Positions 27,233 through 36,511 of a DNA stretch of 64,000 bases are shown piece by piece. Positions within the stretch are counted from its first letter, which is position 1. The number at the start of each line of letters is the position of its first letter. A program made the position numbers and the translations under genes. The notes below the pieces were generated by a model. The model searched no databases. It was given only the letters and a program-made list of their open reading frames with translations, and was not told the DNA's origin. The stretch is from Cyclobacterium sp. (lineage in GTDB: Bacteria; Bacteroidota; Bacteroidia; Cytophagales; Cyclobacteriaceae): NCBI RefSeq assembly GCF_014762705.1, contig NZ_JABURL010000060.1:1-64000 (forward strand), written 5' to 3'.

Positions 27233-28159
27233 TTAATTTTCTACGTTTCTTAATGCCTCAGTGGCCGCTTGATTTCTCTCTTCTTCTTCCCTGATTTTAC
27301 GGGCTTCAGCAGAGCGGGCCTCGTATTGTTCCTTTAAACGGTAATGAGATTCCAATTCAGTTTTGGTTTCGGACATGAGGTTATTCACTTTTTTCCCATA
27401 ACCGCTATCCGGGTATTTTTGATTGAAGTCCTGTGCAAAATCAATGGATTGGTTGAGTCTTTCTTCTTTTTTATCAAATACACTTCTTTCTGCATAAGCC
27501 GCACTGACTTCTACCAATTTAAAGGCAAGTTCTTCATTGTATTTGCTATCGGGGAATGACTTGGCAAAGTTTTGAAAATTAACAATACATGCCCGGTAAA
27601 ATTCACCCGGGAATAGCCCGTCAGTTAAGCGATAATACATTTTGGACTCTTCAAAGGCTTTTTCCTCAAATCTTTTCTGAAGGTCATCAATCATAGAGGT
27701 CGCTCTTTCGTAAGAATCCGACTCCGGATACCGGTTCATGAACAACTGAATGGCGTTAACCGCTTCCCTTGAACTTCTTTGATCCAGGTTGTAGTCGGGT
27801 GAGTCCAGGTACAGGGAATAGGCATTCATAAAGAGCGCCTCCTCAGCTAAAGGTGAACGATTATAAGTATCAAAAAATGTTTTAAAATAGCCTGCAGACT
27901 CTATATACCTTTTCATACGGAAATGAGCATAAGCGTAATTGAATTCCGCCAATTCTGCTTTTCCACTTCCTTTTATTACCGGTAAAACCCTGTCATACAA
28001 TATGATAGACTTGTTGTAATCTCCCTGGTCATAATACCTGTTGGCAGCTTCATAGAGCTCATCCCAGTTGGTGCTTTTTTCCAATTTGTAAAACTCGCCA
28101 CAACCAAAAGAAAGGGAAGAAACGAGTAGTATAATAAGATATGCTTGTGCTTTCATCAT
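27233..28159 (-). CDS. bamD: outer membrane assembly lipoprotein BamD
   Basis: TPR lipoprotein of the BAM complex that inserts beta-barrel proteins into the outer membrane. The 308-residue precursor has the lipobox SLSFGC with Cys20 and then successive TPR-like helical pairs (LYEAANRYYDQGDYNKSIILYDRVLP; AELAEFNYAYAHFRMKRYIESAGYFKTF; LAEEALFMNAYSLY). The C-terminal tail is charged and coiled-coil-like. Two adjacent ATGs give starts at 28159 or 28156. It heads the operon with rpoZ and coaBC, under a promoter that lies immediately upstream. Confidence 0.93.
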   Translation of the reverse strand: MMKAQAYLIILLVSSLSFGCGEFYKLEKSTNWDELYEAANRYYDQGDYNKSIILYDRVLPVIKGSGKAELAEFNYAYAHFRMKRYIESAGYFKTFFDTYNRSPLAEEALFMNAYSLYLDSPDYNLDQRSSREAVNAIQLFMNRYPESDSYERATSMIDDLQKRFEEKAFEESKMYYRLTDGLFPGEFYRACIVNFQNFAKSFPDSKYNEELAFKLVEVSAAYAERSVFDKKEERLNQSIDFAQDFNQKYPDSGYGKKVNNLMSETKTELESHYRLKEQYEARSAEARKIREEEERNQAATEALRNVEN

Positions 28160-28167
28160 TAGGCCTG

Positions 28168-28198
28168 CAAATATAATGGATTATTAATTGGTTATCAA
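28168..28198 (-). promoter_or_regulatory. promoter of the bamD operon
   Basis: On the minus strand TTG (28196-28198) is followed after 20 nt by TATATTTG (28168-28175), an exact match to the Bacteroidota -7 element with standard spacing. Only eight bases separate it from the first bamD ATG, so the mRNA would have almost no leader. Confidence 0.6.
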
Positions 28199-28224
28199 GG
28201 CAGTTTGTCAGTGATAGACAATAC

Positions 28225-28938
28225 TTACCTTTTAACGTAGAGTTTCTTGGTGACAATATTTTTATTGTCGACAATTAAGGTGTAAAAATAAGTTCCGGGA
28301 TTCAGATCAGTTACCGGTATCAGCAGGGTTTCCTGACTTGGGTCTAAATTGAAGTCGTATATGGGATTGCCAATAAAACTGTTGATCACTACCCGGACCT
28401 TGGCATTGGGATTTTTTATTTTGTAATCAAGTTGAGCCGTGCGAATGCTAGGGTTGGGATAAATGCTTCCCATATCCACGTCTTTATGACTTACATTGTC
28501 TGTAGGGTTTGCTCCGGTAACATTGTAAACACTTTCTATCACGAAAGCATCTCTTATGTTGGTAGCATTGAAGAAATGCAGGTCGAAAGTACCTTTGGTG
28601 GCTGTTATCCCAAGTTCAAACTCAATGTATAGATCAGTAAATATTTCACCTGGAGCCAGGGTAAATCTGATGGGAGATAAATCCTCCCGGGGATCATAAC
28701 ATTCATCCCCCAGGCAAATCAATATGTTTTGAGAAGATCCGATATTCCCCCTCAAGTACCTCAAGAAGTAGGTGGCACTTTCATTGGAATCATTTTGGAG
28801 AATAAGGGATTTCCGCTGGGTAGTATTTACGTTTCCATTGAACGTTACTTTTTCACTTAAAACACGTACCTGCCTGGCCGCAACTTGTTGCTGCGCCACT
28901 GAAAACAGGATGATGAATATTGTGAAGAAGAATTTCAT
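28225..28938 (-). CDS. T9SS type A sorting domain protein, 237 aa
   Basis: Secreted protein with an N-terminal signal peptide (about 1-21, ending VAA) and a C-terminal type IX secretion sorting domain (about 160-237): MGSIYPNPSIRTAQLDYKI, then LNPGTYFYTLIVDNKNIVTKKLYVKR. The middle part (about 25-150) looks like an immunoglobulin-like beta domain with a Cys pair in ICLGDECYD. Function is unknown; it is probably surface-attached or released through the gliding/T9SS machinery, whose genes are not in the window. Confidence 0.88.
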   Translation of the reverse strand: MKFFFTIFIILFSVAQQQVAARQVRVLSEKVTFNGNVNTTQRKSLILQNDSNESATYFLRYLRGNIGSSQNILICLGDECYDPREDLSPIRFTLAPGEIFTDLYIEFELGITATKGTFDLHFFNATNIRDAFVIESVYNVTGANPTDNVSHKDVDMGSIYPNPSIRTAQLDYKIKNPNAKVRVVINSFIGNPIYDFNLDPSQETLLIPVTDLNPGTYFYTLIVDNKNIVTKKLYVKR

Positions 28939-29140
28939 GTAGAGTTAAAATCGATAATTGATAATTTTTGTTTTTGATTTATATTACATACGTATAAAAA
29001 TAGCCAATAGGTTCCACTTTTTTACAATATCAGGGTTAAAAATTGTTAACAATTATGAAATTTTTTTTCAGGTCATCCGTTTATAATTGTTTTAAAAAGT
29101 ATTGCTTTTCACAAAAATGTCATTTAAAGGGTATTTATTA
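28939..29140. other. AT-rich spacer upstream of the T9SS cargo gene
   Basis: 202 bp with no gene. A minus-strand TATTTTTA preceded by a TTG about 22 nt upstream might act as a weak promoter for the T9SS cargo gene. No terminator with a clear stem and T run was seen for the OstA-like gene. Confidence 0.35.
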
Positions 29141-30748
29141 TTAATTATCTATAAGTTTTTGTATTTCGTCATCATCGGGTAGGGGAAGGCTTTCATCAGG
29201 TTCATCAAAAAAGCTGTAGCGGTTTTTATTCCTTACGGCCGGCATTCTCCAGCTATCGACCAAAGTCCTGTCAGGACGTTCATCTTCCCTCCAGGTAAAA
29301 CCCTTCAATTGTTTCTGTTCTTCTTCAATTAAATGAGGAGGGATGAATGATGCTTCCGGTTTGATAGAATGACTGATTTTACTTACCCCGCCTTCCTGAA
29401 ATTGCATGATTATTCTCCCGCAAAGCAACTGATTTAGTCCTTTAAAAGTAGTGTCATTTTCCAGTGCAAAATACAATGATTCGCCATTGCCTTCCACATC
29501 CAGTTTGTCCATTTCTCCCTTTAAGAAATAGCCCGTCATCTTTCGGCCTTTGATTTGATTGAAATTGTTAACGGTATCTTTTGTAATGGCAAAAGCATTG
29601 TCTATAAGCAATGCCTTATCGATTTCTTCATTAGCTATTATGAAATTAATGCTGTCTGCAGTAATCTGACTCTTATTGTTCCATAAGACAGGATCTGAAT
29701 AAAGGTATATAGTGGAATCGGCATACAAGTAGGCCATGGAGTCTGCTCTCCCTGCAAGGTCTGATTTCAACATGCGCATATTAGGGTAAGCTAGCATGAA
29801 TTTTTCCTCGGGTTGCTCTCCATCCTGGGTAATCAATGTGTCGGCAATCATAAACAGGGTATCCGCTTCAAAATATTTTTGGGTCAGAGCTTTGCCATAA
29901 ACTTTGGAATATTGGTCGGCCTCCCAATATTTGCCCTCTTCTCCAAATACTTCCACATTTCTTTCCTTATTGTAAATGCTTACATTCCCCCTTGCTTCAT
30001 AATATTGGGCATTTTCCTCATAATACAATATTTCACCGTATATGATGCTGTTTTCGGATTCTACATCGCCATCATAAAACCTGAAAATTTTATTTTCCGT
30101 GTCGTAAAAGCTGCCTCTTTGCGCATTTAGCTTGGTACCATCTTTGGAAAGTATATTGGTTAATTTTTCAGTTTCGGCAATTTTTGTTTCCGTATCGTAA
30201 AAAAGGAAGTTGGATTTCATGGTGTAATCAGGGTTTACCAAAGTCACTTCTTCCGTAAAAGTTATTTTTTTTATCTGGGTTTCATAAACGCCCTTTTCAC
30301 TGGTAAGGGTATTGGTGCTGTCTTTAACCATTCCTGAATTAAAATAATTGGCTACCCCTGATCCCCTGTCATAATCCAAATAATCGGTGTAAAGGGTAGT
30401 CCCTTCGTTGACCAAGACTACATTGTTTCGGAGTCTTGCCATTTGGCTGTCACCATCGTACTCGGCATAGAGACTGGTGACGGTAATGGGATCGTCCTGG
30501 TCTTCAATGCGCACATTTCCGAAGAGTTTGGCCAGGTTTTCTTGTCCATAAAAATGAGCCGAATCACAATAGATAAGGGAGTTTTGGTGTTCCATGACCA
30601 CCTCATGTAAAAGTCGGTCAAAACCTTTAGCTCCCAAGAGTTCATCGGCATGGAGAATTTCCAAACGGTTTTTTTCGTCCTGTGCGTTTGCCCGGAAAAT
30701 CGCCGTGCACAGGCAAAAACTAAATAAAATAAATCTGATTGATGTCAT
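29141..30748 (-). CDS. OstA-like (LptA/LptD N-domain) protein, 535 aa
   Basis: Periplasmic protein with a signal peptide (about 3-22, ending ANA) followed by many repeated beta strands of the OstA/LptA type (HADELLGAKGFDRLLHEVVMEHQNSLIYCDSAHFYGQENLAKLFGNVRI). LptA forms the bridge that carries lipopolysaccharide to the outer membrane; this protein is about three times longer than enterobacterial LptA and is typical of Bacteroidota OstA-like proteins. The C-terminus is acidic and low in complexity. The ATG at 30748 is preferred over a TTG 21 bp upstream. It is divergent from tilS. Confidence 0.85.
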   Translation of the reverse strand: MTSIRFILFSFCLCTAIFRANAQDEKNRLEILHADELLGAKGFDRLLHEVVMEHQNSLIYCDSAHFYGQENLAKLFGNVRIEDQDDPITVTSLYAEYDGDSQMARLRNNVVLVNEGTTLYTDYLDYDRGSGVANYFNSGMVKDSTNTLTSEKGVYETQIKKITFTEEVTLVNPDYTMKSNFLFYDTETKIAETEKLTNILSKDGTKLNAQRGSFYDTENKIFRFYDGDVESENSIIYGEILYYEENAQYYEARGNVSIYNKERNVEVFGEEGKYWEADQYSKVYGKALTQKYFEADTLFMIADTLITQDGEQPEEKFMLAYPNMRMLKSDLAGRADSMAYLYADSTIYLYSDPVLWNNKSQITADSINFIIANEEIDKALLIDNAFAITKDTVNNFNQIKGRKMTGYFLKGEMDKLDVEGNGESLYFALENDTTFKGLNQLLCGRIIMQFQEGGVSKISHSIKPEASFIPPHLIEEEQKQLKGFTWREDERPDRTLVDSWRMPAVRNKNRYSFFDEPDESLPLPDDDEIQKLIDN

Positions 30749-30797
30749 CCGAATTGATTTCCGAGGCAAAATTAATATAAAATGGTATTTTTGATTT

Positions 30798-32123
30798 ATG
30801 CTTCAAAGATTTATCCATCATGTACGGGAAAATAATGTTTTGGATGTCCAAAAGCATTATCTTTTGGCGATTAGTGGAGGTATGGACAGTGTAGCACTGG
30901 CCCATTTGTTGCACCAGGCCAACTACCAATTTTCTATGCTCCATTGCAACTACCAGCTAAGGGGTATGGAAAGTGATCAAGACGAAGTATTTGTCCGGGA
31001 CCTGGCAAACAAACTACAGGTCACTTGTCATGTAAAAACGTTTGACACCGGGACTTATATGGAAACGCAGGGTTTGTCTTTGCAGATGGCAGCAAGGGAA
31101 TTGCGCTATGACTGGTTTGAAAAACTGCAGAAAAAGCTGGATGTTGCCGGTGTTTTGGTGGCCCATCATGCCGATGATCAGTTGGAAACGGTTTTGCTCA
31201 ACTTGCTTCGGGGAACGGGGATAGAGGGAATTTACGGAATGGCCGAGAAGAGAGATTTCATTATCAGACCACTATTACCATTTAAAAGATCTGAAATTCA
31301 GGAGTTTATGTCGGTAGAATCTTTGGCTTGGAGGGAGGATAGCAGCAATCAAAAGACCCTGTACAAAAGGAATTATATCCGGCATAAAATATTGCCGACT
31401 TTATTAGATTTTGATCCCAGTGGCCCGGAACTTATGCAATATAGTTTCGATAGGATTAAGGATACTGGGAAAGCATTTTTTTATTTTTTTGACCGATGGC
31501 TGGAGACCCGGGTGAAACATGAGCCACCCTACGAGTATCTTGATACAAAGGACCTGGATGATGTCCCGGGCAAGTCTTCCTTGCTATTTTATTGGTTGCG
31601 GCCAAAGGGCTTTGTGTTTGCCCAGGTTCAGGATATCTTAAGTGCTGTTCAAAACGGTATGTCCGGGAAGTATTTTCTTTCTGGTGATTGGATCCTAAAT
31701 TTGGACAGGGAACGCCTGATATTGGGGACAAAAGATAATGGTACAAGCCCCTCACTGATTCAGGACCATGATATTTCCCTGGTGCTGCCTGATGGTACAA
31801 ATTTTGACATTCTGTATTTAAACCAGGATTGGAAGATCGATCGGTCTTCAGAAAATGCCCTTTTGGACAAGCAGTTCCTCGATTTTCCTTTATCGCTGAG
31901 GAATTGGGAGGAGGGAGACAGATTTATGCCTTTGGGTATGCGGCAATTCAAAAAAATCAGCGACTACCTGATAGACTTGAAGGTGCCTTTGATCAAGAAA
32001 AAAACGATAAAGGTGCTTTGTTCCGGAGAGGCCATCATTTGGGTGGTCGGGTACAGGATTGATGATCGGTTTAAGGTTACCTCCTCCACCCGTGAAGTAG
32101 TATATTTTAAAAAAACAGTATGA
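30798..32123 (+). CDS. tilS: tRNA(Ile)-lysidine synthase
   Basis: Converts cytidine 34 of the CAU-anticodon tRNA-Ile to lysidine, so that it reads AUA and is charged with isoleucine. The 441-residue protein has the N-type ATP pyrophosphatase loop SGGMDS near 28-33, HHADDQLETVLLNLLRGTG, and a C-terminal TilS substrate-binding domain (about 360-435, RNWEEGDRFMPLGM). The stop overlaps the start of the next gene by 4 bp (ATGA), so the two are translationally coupled. Confidence 0.95.
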   Translation: MLQRFIHHVRENNVLDVQKHYLLAISGGMDSVALAHLLHQANYQFSMLHCNYQLRGMESDQDEVFVRDLANKLQVTCHVKTFDTGTYMETQGLSLQMAARELRYDWFEKLQKKLDVAGVLVAHHADDQLETVLLNLLRGTGIEGIYGMAEKRDFIIRPLLPFKRSEIQEFMSVESLAWREDSSNQKTLYKRNYIRHKILPTLLDFDPSGPELMQYSFDRIKDTGKAFFYFFDRWLETRVKHEPPYEYLDTKDLDDVPGKSSLLFYWLRPKGFVFAQVQDILSAVQNGMSGKYFLSGDWILNLDRERLILGTKDNGTSPSLIQDHDISLVLPDGTNFDILYLNQDWKIDRSSENALLDKQFLDFPLSLRNWEEGDRFMPLGMRQFKKISDYLIDLKVPLIKKKTIKVLCSGEAIIWVVGYRIDDRFKVTSSTREVVYFKKTV

Positions 32124-32641
32124 ATAAGCTGAACCCTTTCAGAAAGAAATACAGTGATTCCGAACTCAGACAATTCGAGTTTTTGAGGAAAGTCAGGTTC
32201 TTCAGAGATCTCAGTTTTGCTGAATTATCCAGGTTTCTTCCGGCCATACACCAGAGAAAATACGAAAGAGATGAGGTGGTTTTTTTCAGAAACGATCCAA
32301 GCCAGGCCTTGTATATTTTAGAAAAAGGAGAAGTAACCCTTAATATTGATATTCGCTCAGATTTTGAAACCATCATTAAGGTCAAGGAAGGGAATGCTTT
32401 TGGAGAGAACTCCATGTTGGAAAATTCAAAAAGAATTTACACAGCCATCGTAAATACAGAAGAAGCTTTGTTATGGGTGATTCCAAATTATGCCATTTTG
32501 GATATTTTTCAAAACAACCAAAAAATAAGAGCCAAAATGATGACTTCCCTGGCAAGTTATTATAACCAGACCAATCAACAACTTTTTACATCATATAGAA
32601 ACTCCTACGGCTTTTTTAACCTGGGGCAGATGTTTGAATAA
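32120..32641 (+). CDS. cyclic nucleotide-binding domain protein, 173 aa
   Basis: A single cNMP-binding fold (about 25-140): FFRDLSFAELSRFLPAIHQRKYERDEVVFFRNDPSQALYILEKGEV, and GNAFGENSML as a version of the phosphate-binding cassette. The usual arginine that pairs with the cyclic phosphate is not evident in that cassette, so cAMP binding is doubtful. There is no DNA-binding helix-turn-helix, so it is not a complete Crp/Fnr regulator. It is coupled to tilS by a 4-bp overlap. Function unknown. Confidence 0.82.
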   Translation: MNKLNPFRKKYSDSELRQFEFLRKVRFFRDLSFAELSRFLPAIHQRKYERDEVVFFRNDPSQALYILEKGEVTLNIDIRSDFETIIKVKEGNAFGENSMLENSKRIYTAIVNTEEALLWVIPNYAILDIFQNNQKIRAKMMTSLASYYNQTNQQLFTSYRNSYGFFNLGQMFE

Positions 32642-32728
32642 TTCGGGATATTGCTTCTTATAAAGCGCATTCTTTAATATCTTAGCGCAAGTTTTGAAAA
32701 AATATTAAATCTAAACCGATTATAAAAA

Positions 32729-33667
32729 ATGACAAAAGTAACCGTAGTCGGAGCTGGCAATGTGGGCGCAACATGCGCAGATGTTTTGGCTTACCGAGAA
32801 ATTGCTGAGGAAATAGTTCTTGTAGATATCAAAGAGGGGGTGGCAGAAGGTAAAGCACTTGATATTTGGCAAAAAGCCCCCATTAACGTTTACGATAGCA
32901 GGACTATAGGAAGTACCAATGATTATTCCAAAACAGCAGGTTCTGATGTGGTGGTCATCACCTCGGGATTACCCCGAAAACCAGGAATGACCAGAGATGA
33001 TCTTATAGAAACCAATGCCGGAATTGTTAAAACGGTAACCGAGAATGTGGTCAAACATTCCCCTGATGCCATTATTGTTGTGGTTTCCAACCCCCTGGAT
33101 GTCATGACTTATCAGGCCCATGTCACCTCAAAATTCCCTAGGTCAAGGGTAATTGGAATGGCAGGAATTTTGGATACTGCCCGTTACAGGGCATTTATAG
33201 CAGAGGAGTTGGATATCTCCCCAAAGGAAATCCAGGCAATTTTAATGGGTGGCCACGGGGATACCATGGTTCCCCTTCCGCGATACACTACTGTGGCTGG
33301 TATACCAGTAACTGAATTAATCTCAAAAGAGAAGCTTGATGCCATCATTGAAAGGACCAAGTTTGGCGGTGGAGAATTGGTGAAATTGATGGGGACATCC
33401 GCATGGTATGCTCCGGGATCTGCTGCTGCACAGATGGTAGAGTCTATTGTTAAAAACCAGAAAAGGGTTTTCCCGGTATGTATCAAATTGGATGGAGAAT
33501 ACGGGATCGACGATTGCTATCTGGGCGTGCCTGTTATATTGGGCAAAAATGGAGTCGAGAAAGTAATTGAGCTTGAATTAAATGAGGAGGAAAAAGCCTT
33601 GCTGGAAGTTTCAAGAACCCATGTTAAAGAGGTGATGTCCGTGCTGGATGGATTGCGTAAAAAATAA
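32729..33667 (+). CDS. mdh: malate dehydrogenase
   Basis: NAD-dependent oxidation of malate to oxaloacetate in the citric acid cycle. The 312-residue protein is of the LDH-like MDH type: nucleotide loop VVGAGNVGATCADVLA at about 5-20, TSGLPRKPGMTRDDL carrying the substrate-contacting arginines, and the catalytic His in GGHGDTMVPL near 174. A strong terminator follows. Confidence 0.96.
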   Translation: MTKVTVVGAGNVGATCADVLAYREIAEEIVLVDIKEGVAEGKALDIWQKAPINVYDSRTIGSTNDYSKTAGSDVVVITSGLPRKPGMTRDDLIETNAGIVKTVTENVVKHSPDAIIVVVSNPLDVMTYQAHVTSKFPRSRVIGMAGILDTARYRAFIAEELDISPKEIQAILMGGHGDTMVPLPRYTTVAGIPVTELISKEKLDAIIERTKFGGGELVKLMGTSAWYAPGSAAAQMVESIVKNQKRVFPVCIKLDGEYGIDDCYLGVPVILGKNGVEKVIELELNEEEKALLEVSRTHVKEVMSVLDGLRKK

Positions 33668-33687
33668 ATTTTAAGTTTTAACCAAAT

Positions 33688-33721
33688 AAAAATCCCAACT
33701 TTTATCCGTTGGGATTTTTTT
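33688..33721 (+). terminator. terminator after mdh
   Basis: Perfect 12-bp stem aaaaatcccaac (33688-33699) with gttgggattttt (33708-33719), loop ttttatcc, followed by T residues. The A-run on its other side could also let it act on the minus strand, but no minus-strand gene ends here. Confidence 0.92.
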
Positions 33722-33755
33722 GTTGATTTGATTCCGGAACAAAATAAAATATGCA

Positions 33756-36482
33756 GTGAACCAAATTAAAACCCTTCTGGTAATCTTATTAATACTGGTT
33801 TTGGGCTTTGCGGCTTTTCTGATTTTGAAATCAGATCTTCTTGAAAACAGCTTGGAAGGCTCGGAAATAATTCCACCCGATGCGGTGTTGGTGTACGAAA
33901 CCAAAGACCCGGTTGGCATGTGGAATACTATTGTGGGCCAACCAGTCTGGGAAAAACTGCATCAGCTTCCCGCCCTGGCGAGCCTTGAGTCTCAATTGAT
34001 CCATTTAGATAGTATTACCGGTAAATCCGGAGCACTTGACGATTACCTGAAAGGTCAAAGGTTTAAACTTTCCCTTCACCCATTGGGAAAAGAGGATTTT
34101 GGATTTTTGGTGTCCATTGCCTTTAAAGATCGGGAGTTTCTTGATTTTATTCAAAACTTAAAAAGAGATCTGGGAAATCAGGCAGATCCTATTAAAACAA
34201 GAACCTACAGCGGAGTCAATCTTTTTGAGGTGCGATTGAATCAGGCTGATAAGGTATTTACCTATGCTGTTTTTAACAATGTATTGATGGGTAGTTTTTC
34301 CTCCTTTTTAGTGGAAGAAGGAATCCGATACGCTAAATCTGAGGAGCTTAAAAGCTATAAACAAACCTTCCCCCATTTATTTCAGACTGAAATACCTGCA
34401 ATGAAAAATGGTGTATTAAGGTTGTCCGGAAATGCATTTTCTGATTTGGTCAGGGAAATCTCATCGGTTAAAAACAATAAGCTGGTATCAGATTTGGCCG
34501 CCAACGACTTTTCTGCCAATCTTGTACCTGCATTTTCTGATGAGGGCATAAGTTTTAGCGGGAAGTTATTTGTTAATGGAAAACCAAAAGAGGTCATTTC
34601 AAACAATAGCAGTTCCAATGGTCTGCCCTTCTCTTCACTCATCAGTAACAGAACAGCACTGATGTACTTGTATTTGTTTTCTGAATTTCAGCACTTTCAA
34701 TACATCCCAAATACTTCCTTTTCTCCGGAACCGCTGATTGCTGCGGAAATTTCAGAAAGTATTGAAATACAGGCATTTATTGGTTCCCTTACCGGTGAGG
34801 TTTCCCTGGTCCTGGAAGAAAGGCTGATGGGAAATAATCCTAACCAAATATTACTGTTGGATGTAGAAAATGCAGAAGAGTCCTTTCGAAACCTGGAAAG
34901 CTATATATTGGAAATGAACCAACAGGATTCAAGCAAGCATTATAGAGCGCACATTTTGGGGTATGAAGTGATTTTGCTGGAATTGAAAGAATTTCCCGCC
35001 TATATTTTTAATGGGAATTTTAGTGGTTTTGAGAAATCTTATCTCGCGAGGGTGGATGACCGGCTGGTCATGGCCAATAGCCTGAGGACCATGAGAAATT
35101 TCCTTGAGGATATCTATTATGACAATACCTGGGGAAAATCGGTTGCGTTTAACAGGGTGCTGAAAAAAAGCCAAATTGATGCACCTATACAAATCTTTCT
35201 GAACAATGACCGTTTTTTCAATTTGCTTACTCAATTCAGCATGCCCGCCTGGAGTTCGGTTTTTCAAAAATATGCAGCTGCATTTCGGTCCTTTGAATGG
35301 ATGAAGGTTTACTTAAGGGAAAATGGAGAAATTGAAATCTTGTTTGATATTAATTTAGACAAGAAAGTTAATAGCGGGCAATTAATGCTTCGGGAATCCC
35401 GCAGTACCCCATTTGATAAAAGATTAATACATGGCCCTGTAGGGTTGGAGAATTTCAATGACAAGAGCACAGATTTTCTGGTGCAGGATGAAGATTTTTT
35501 TATCCACCTGGTATCCGAAGAGGGGGGGATTGTGTTTTCTGAGCGTATTCCCGAAGAAATCATCACCGACGTTTTTCAGATTGATTATTACCAGAATGGG
35601 AAGCTCCAGTTGGTTTTTGCTACCCGAAATCTGATTTATGCCTTGGACCGGTATGGTCAATTGCTTCCGGGATATCCTATCCATTTCGAATCGGGGAGAG
35701 ATATCGCACACCTTAATGTTTTGGATTATGACAACAATAGGGAGTACAGGCTTTTTGTGGCGGATAGGGAAGGAGACTTGTTTGTATACAATCTGTCCGG
35801 AGAATTATTGAAGGAATGGTCACCCAGGGCATCTACAGATGGACCTCTTGCTGCAAAACCGGCCCATCAGAGGATTCCTGGCCTGGGGGATTTCATGGTG
35901 GCCCTGCACAAAAATGGTAAACTAAGACTTTTTAACCGAAGAGGAGAGAACAGGGCAGGAGGGAATGTTGTTCTTGGCGAAAGTATTTCCACTGCTTATG
36001 GCATTGAAGAAGGAAGTGAGGAGGGTCTTTCCAAAATAGTAACCGTAAACGATGCGGGAGAAGTGGTGAAAGTTAATTTTAAAGGTGAGTTGACCTACAG
36101 GAATCAATTATTAAGGCCTGACCGGGATACCAGATTTGATTTGGTAAACGACCAGGTAGGAACCGACTACGTTTGGGTGATTCGGGAATACAATGAATTG
36201 AAGGTATTGAATCCGGACGAAAGCCTGCTTTTTGGAACGAACATTCTATCCGATGAATTGGTGTACCGCTATTATTCATTTGGACCCGGAAATAAAATTT
36301 TTGTAGTTTTGGACAAGACGCAGGATTTTGCCTATTTGTACAATTACCAGGGCAAACTTATCAACCAAAAGCCAATTAGTGTGAGTGAAAATATTTGGAT
36401 AAGTTTTTCTGGTAGCAGAAACGAATACACGCTGGTGACAGTATATGATAATGAACTTCAGGTATATAAGATTCCATTTTAA
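33756..36482 (+). CDS. membrane-anchored protein with C-terminal beta-propeller-like region, 908 aa
   Basis: Not assigned to a characterised family. It begins at a GTG and has one N-terminal hydrophobic helix (about 5-24), so most of the chain should face the periplasm. Residues about 35-560 resemble DUF3352-like proteins (IPPDAVLVYETKDP near the start, repeated LxGxxxRVDDRLVMANS-type segments). The last 330 residues show successive blades such as FATRNLIYALDRYGQLLPGYPI, FVADREGDLFVYNLSGELL and VALHKNGKLRLFNRRGE, which suggest a beta-propeller. No lipobox or sorting domain. It lies between the mdh terminator and an MscS channel gene 29 bp downstream. Confidence 0.75.
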   Translation: MNQIKTLLVILLILVLGFAAFLILKSDLLENSLEGSEIIPPDAVLVYETKDPVGMWNTIVGQPVWEKLHQLPALASLESQLIHLDSITGKSGALDDYLKGQRFKLSLHPLGKEDFGFLVSIAFKDREFLDFIQNLKRDLGNQADPIKTRTYSGVNLFEVRLNQADKVFTYAVFNNVLMGSFSSFLVEEGIRYAKSEELKSYKQTFPHLFQTEIPAMKNGVLRLSGNAFSDLVREISSVKNNKLVSDLAANDFSANLVPAFSDEGISFSGKLFVNGKPKEVISNNSSSNGLPFSSLISNRTALMYLYLFSEFQHFQYIPNTSFSPEPLIAAEISESIEIQAFIGSLTGEVSLVLEERLMGNNPNQILLLDVENAEESFRNLESYILEMNQQDSSKHYRAHILGYEVILLELKEFPAYIFNGNFSGFEKSYLARVDDRLVMANSLRTMRNFLEDIYYDNTWGKSVAFNRVLKKSQIDAPIQIFLNNDRFFNLLTQFSMPAWSSVFQKYAAAFRSFEWMKVYLRENGEIEILFDINLDKKVNSGQLMLRESRSTPFDKRLIHGPVGLENFNDKSTDFLVQDEDFFIHLVSEEGGIVFSERIPEEIITDVFQIDYYQNGKLQLVFATRNLIYALDRYGQLLPGYPIHFESGRDIAHLNVLDYDNNREYRLFVADREGDLFVYNLSGELLKEWSPRASTDGPLAAKPAHQRIPGLGDFMVALHKNGKLRLFNRRGENRAGGNVVLGESISTAYGIEEGSEEGLSKIVTVNDAGEVVKVNFKGELTYRNQLLRPDRDTRFDLVNDQVGTDYVWVIREYNELKVLNPDESLLFGTNILSDELVYRYYSFGPGNKIFVVLDKTQDFAYLYNYQGKLINQKPISVSENIWISFSGSRNEYTLVTVYDNELQVYKIPF

Positions 36483-36511
36483 TGTATAAGGATCATTTTA
36501 TTTTGTAACCC

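Noticed and set aside
30786-30793. Promoter of tilS from TATTTTTG
   Set aside because: The start would fall inside the ATG and no TTG lies at 19-21 nt; kept only as a remark on leaderless candidates.
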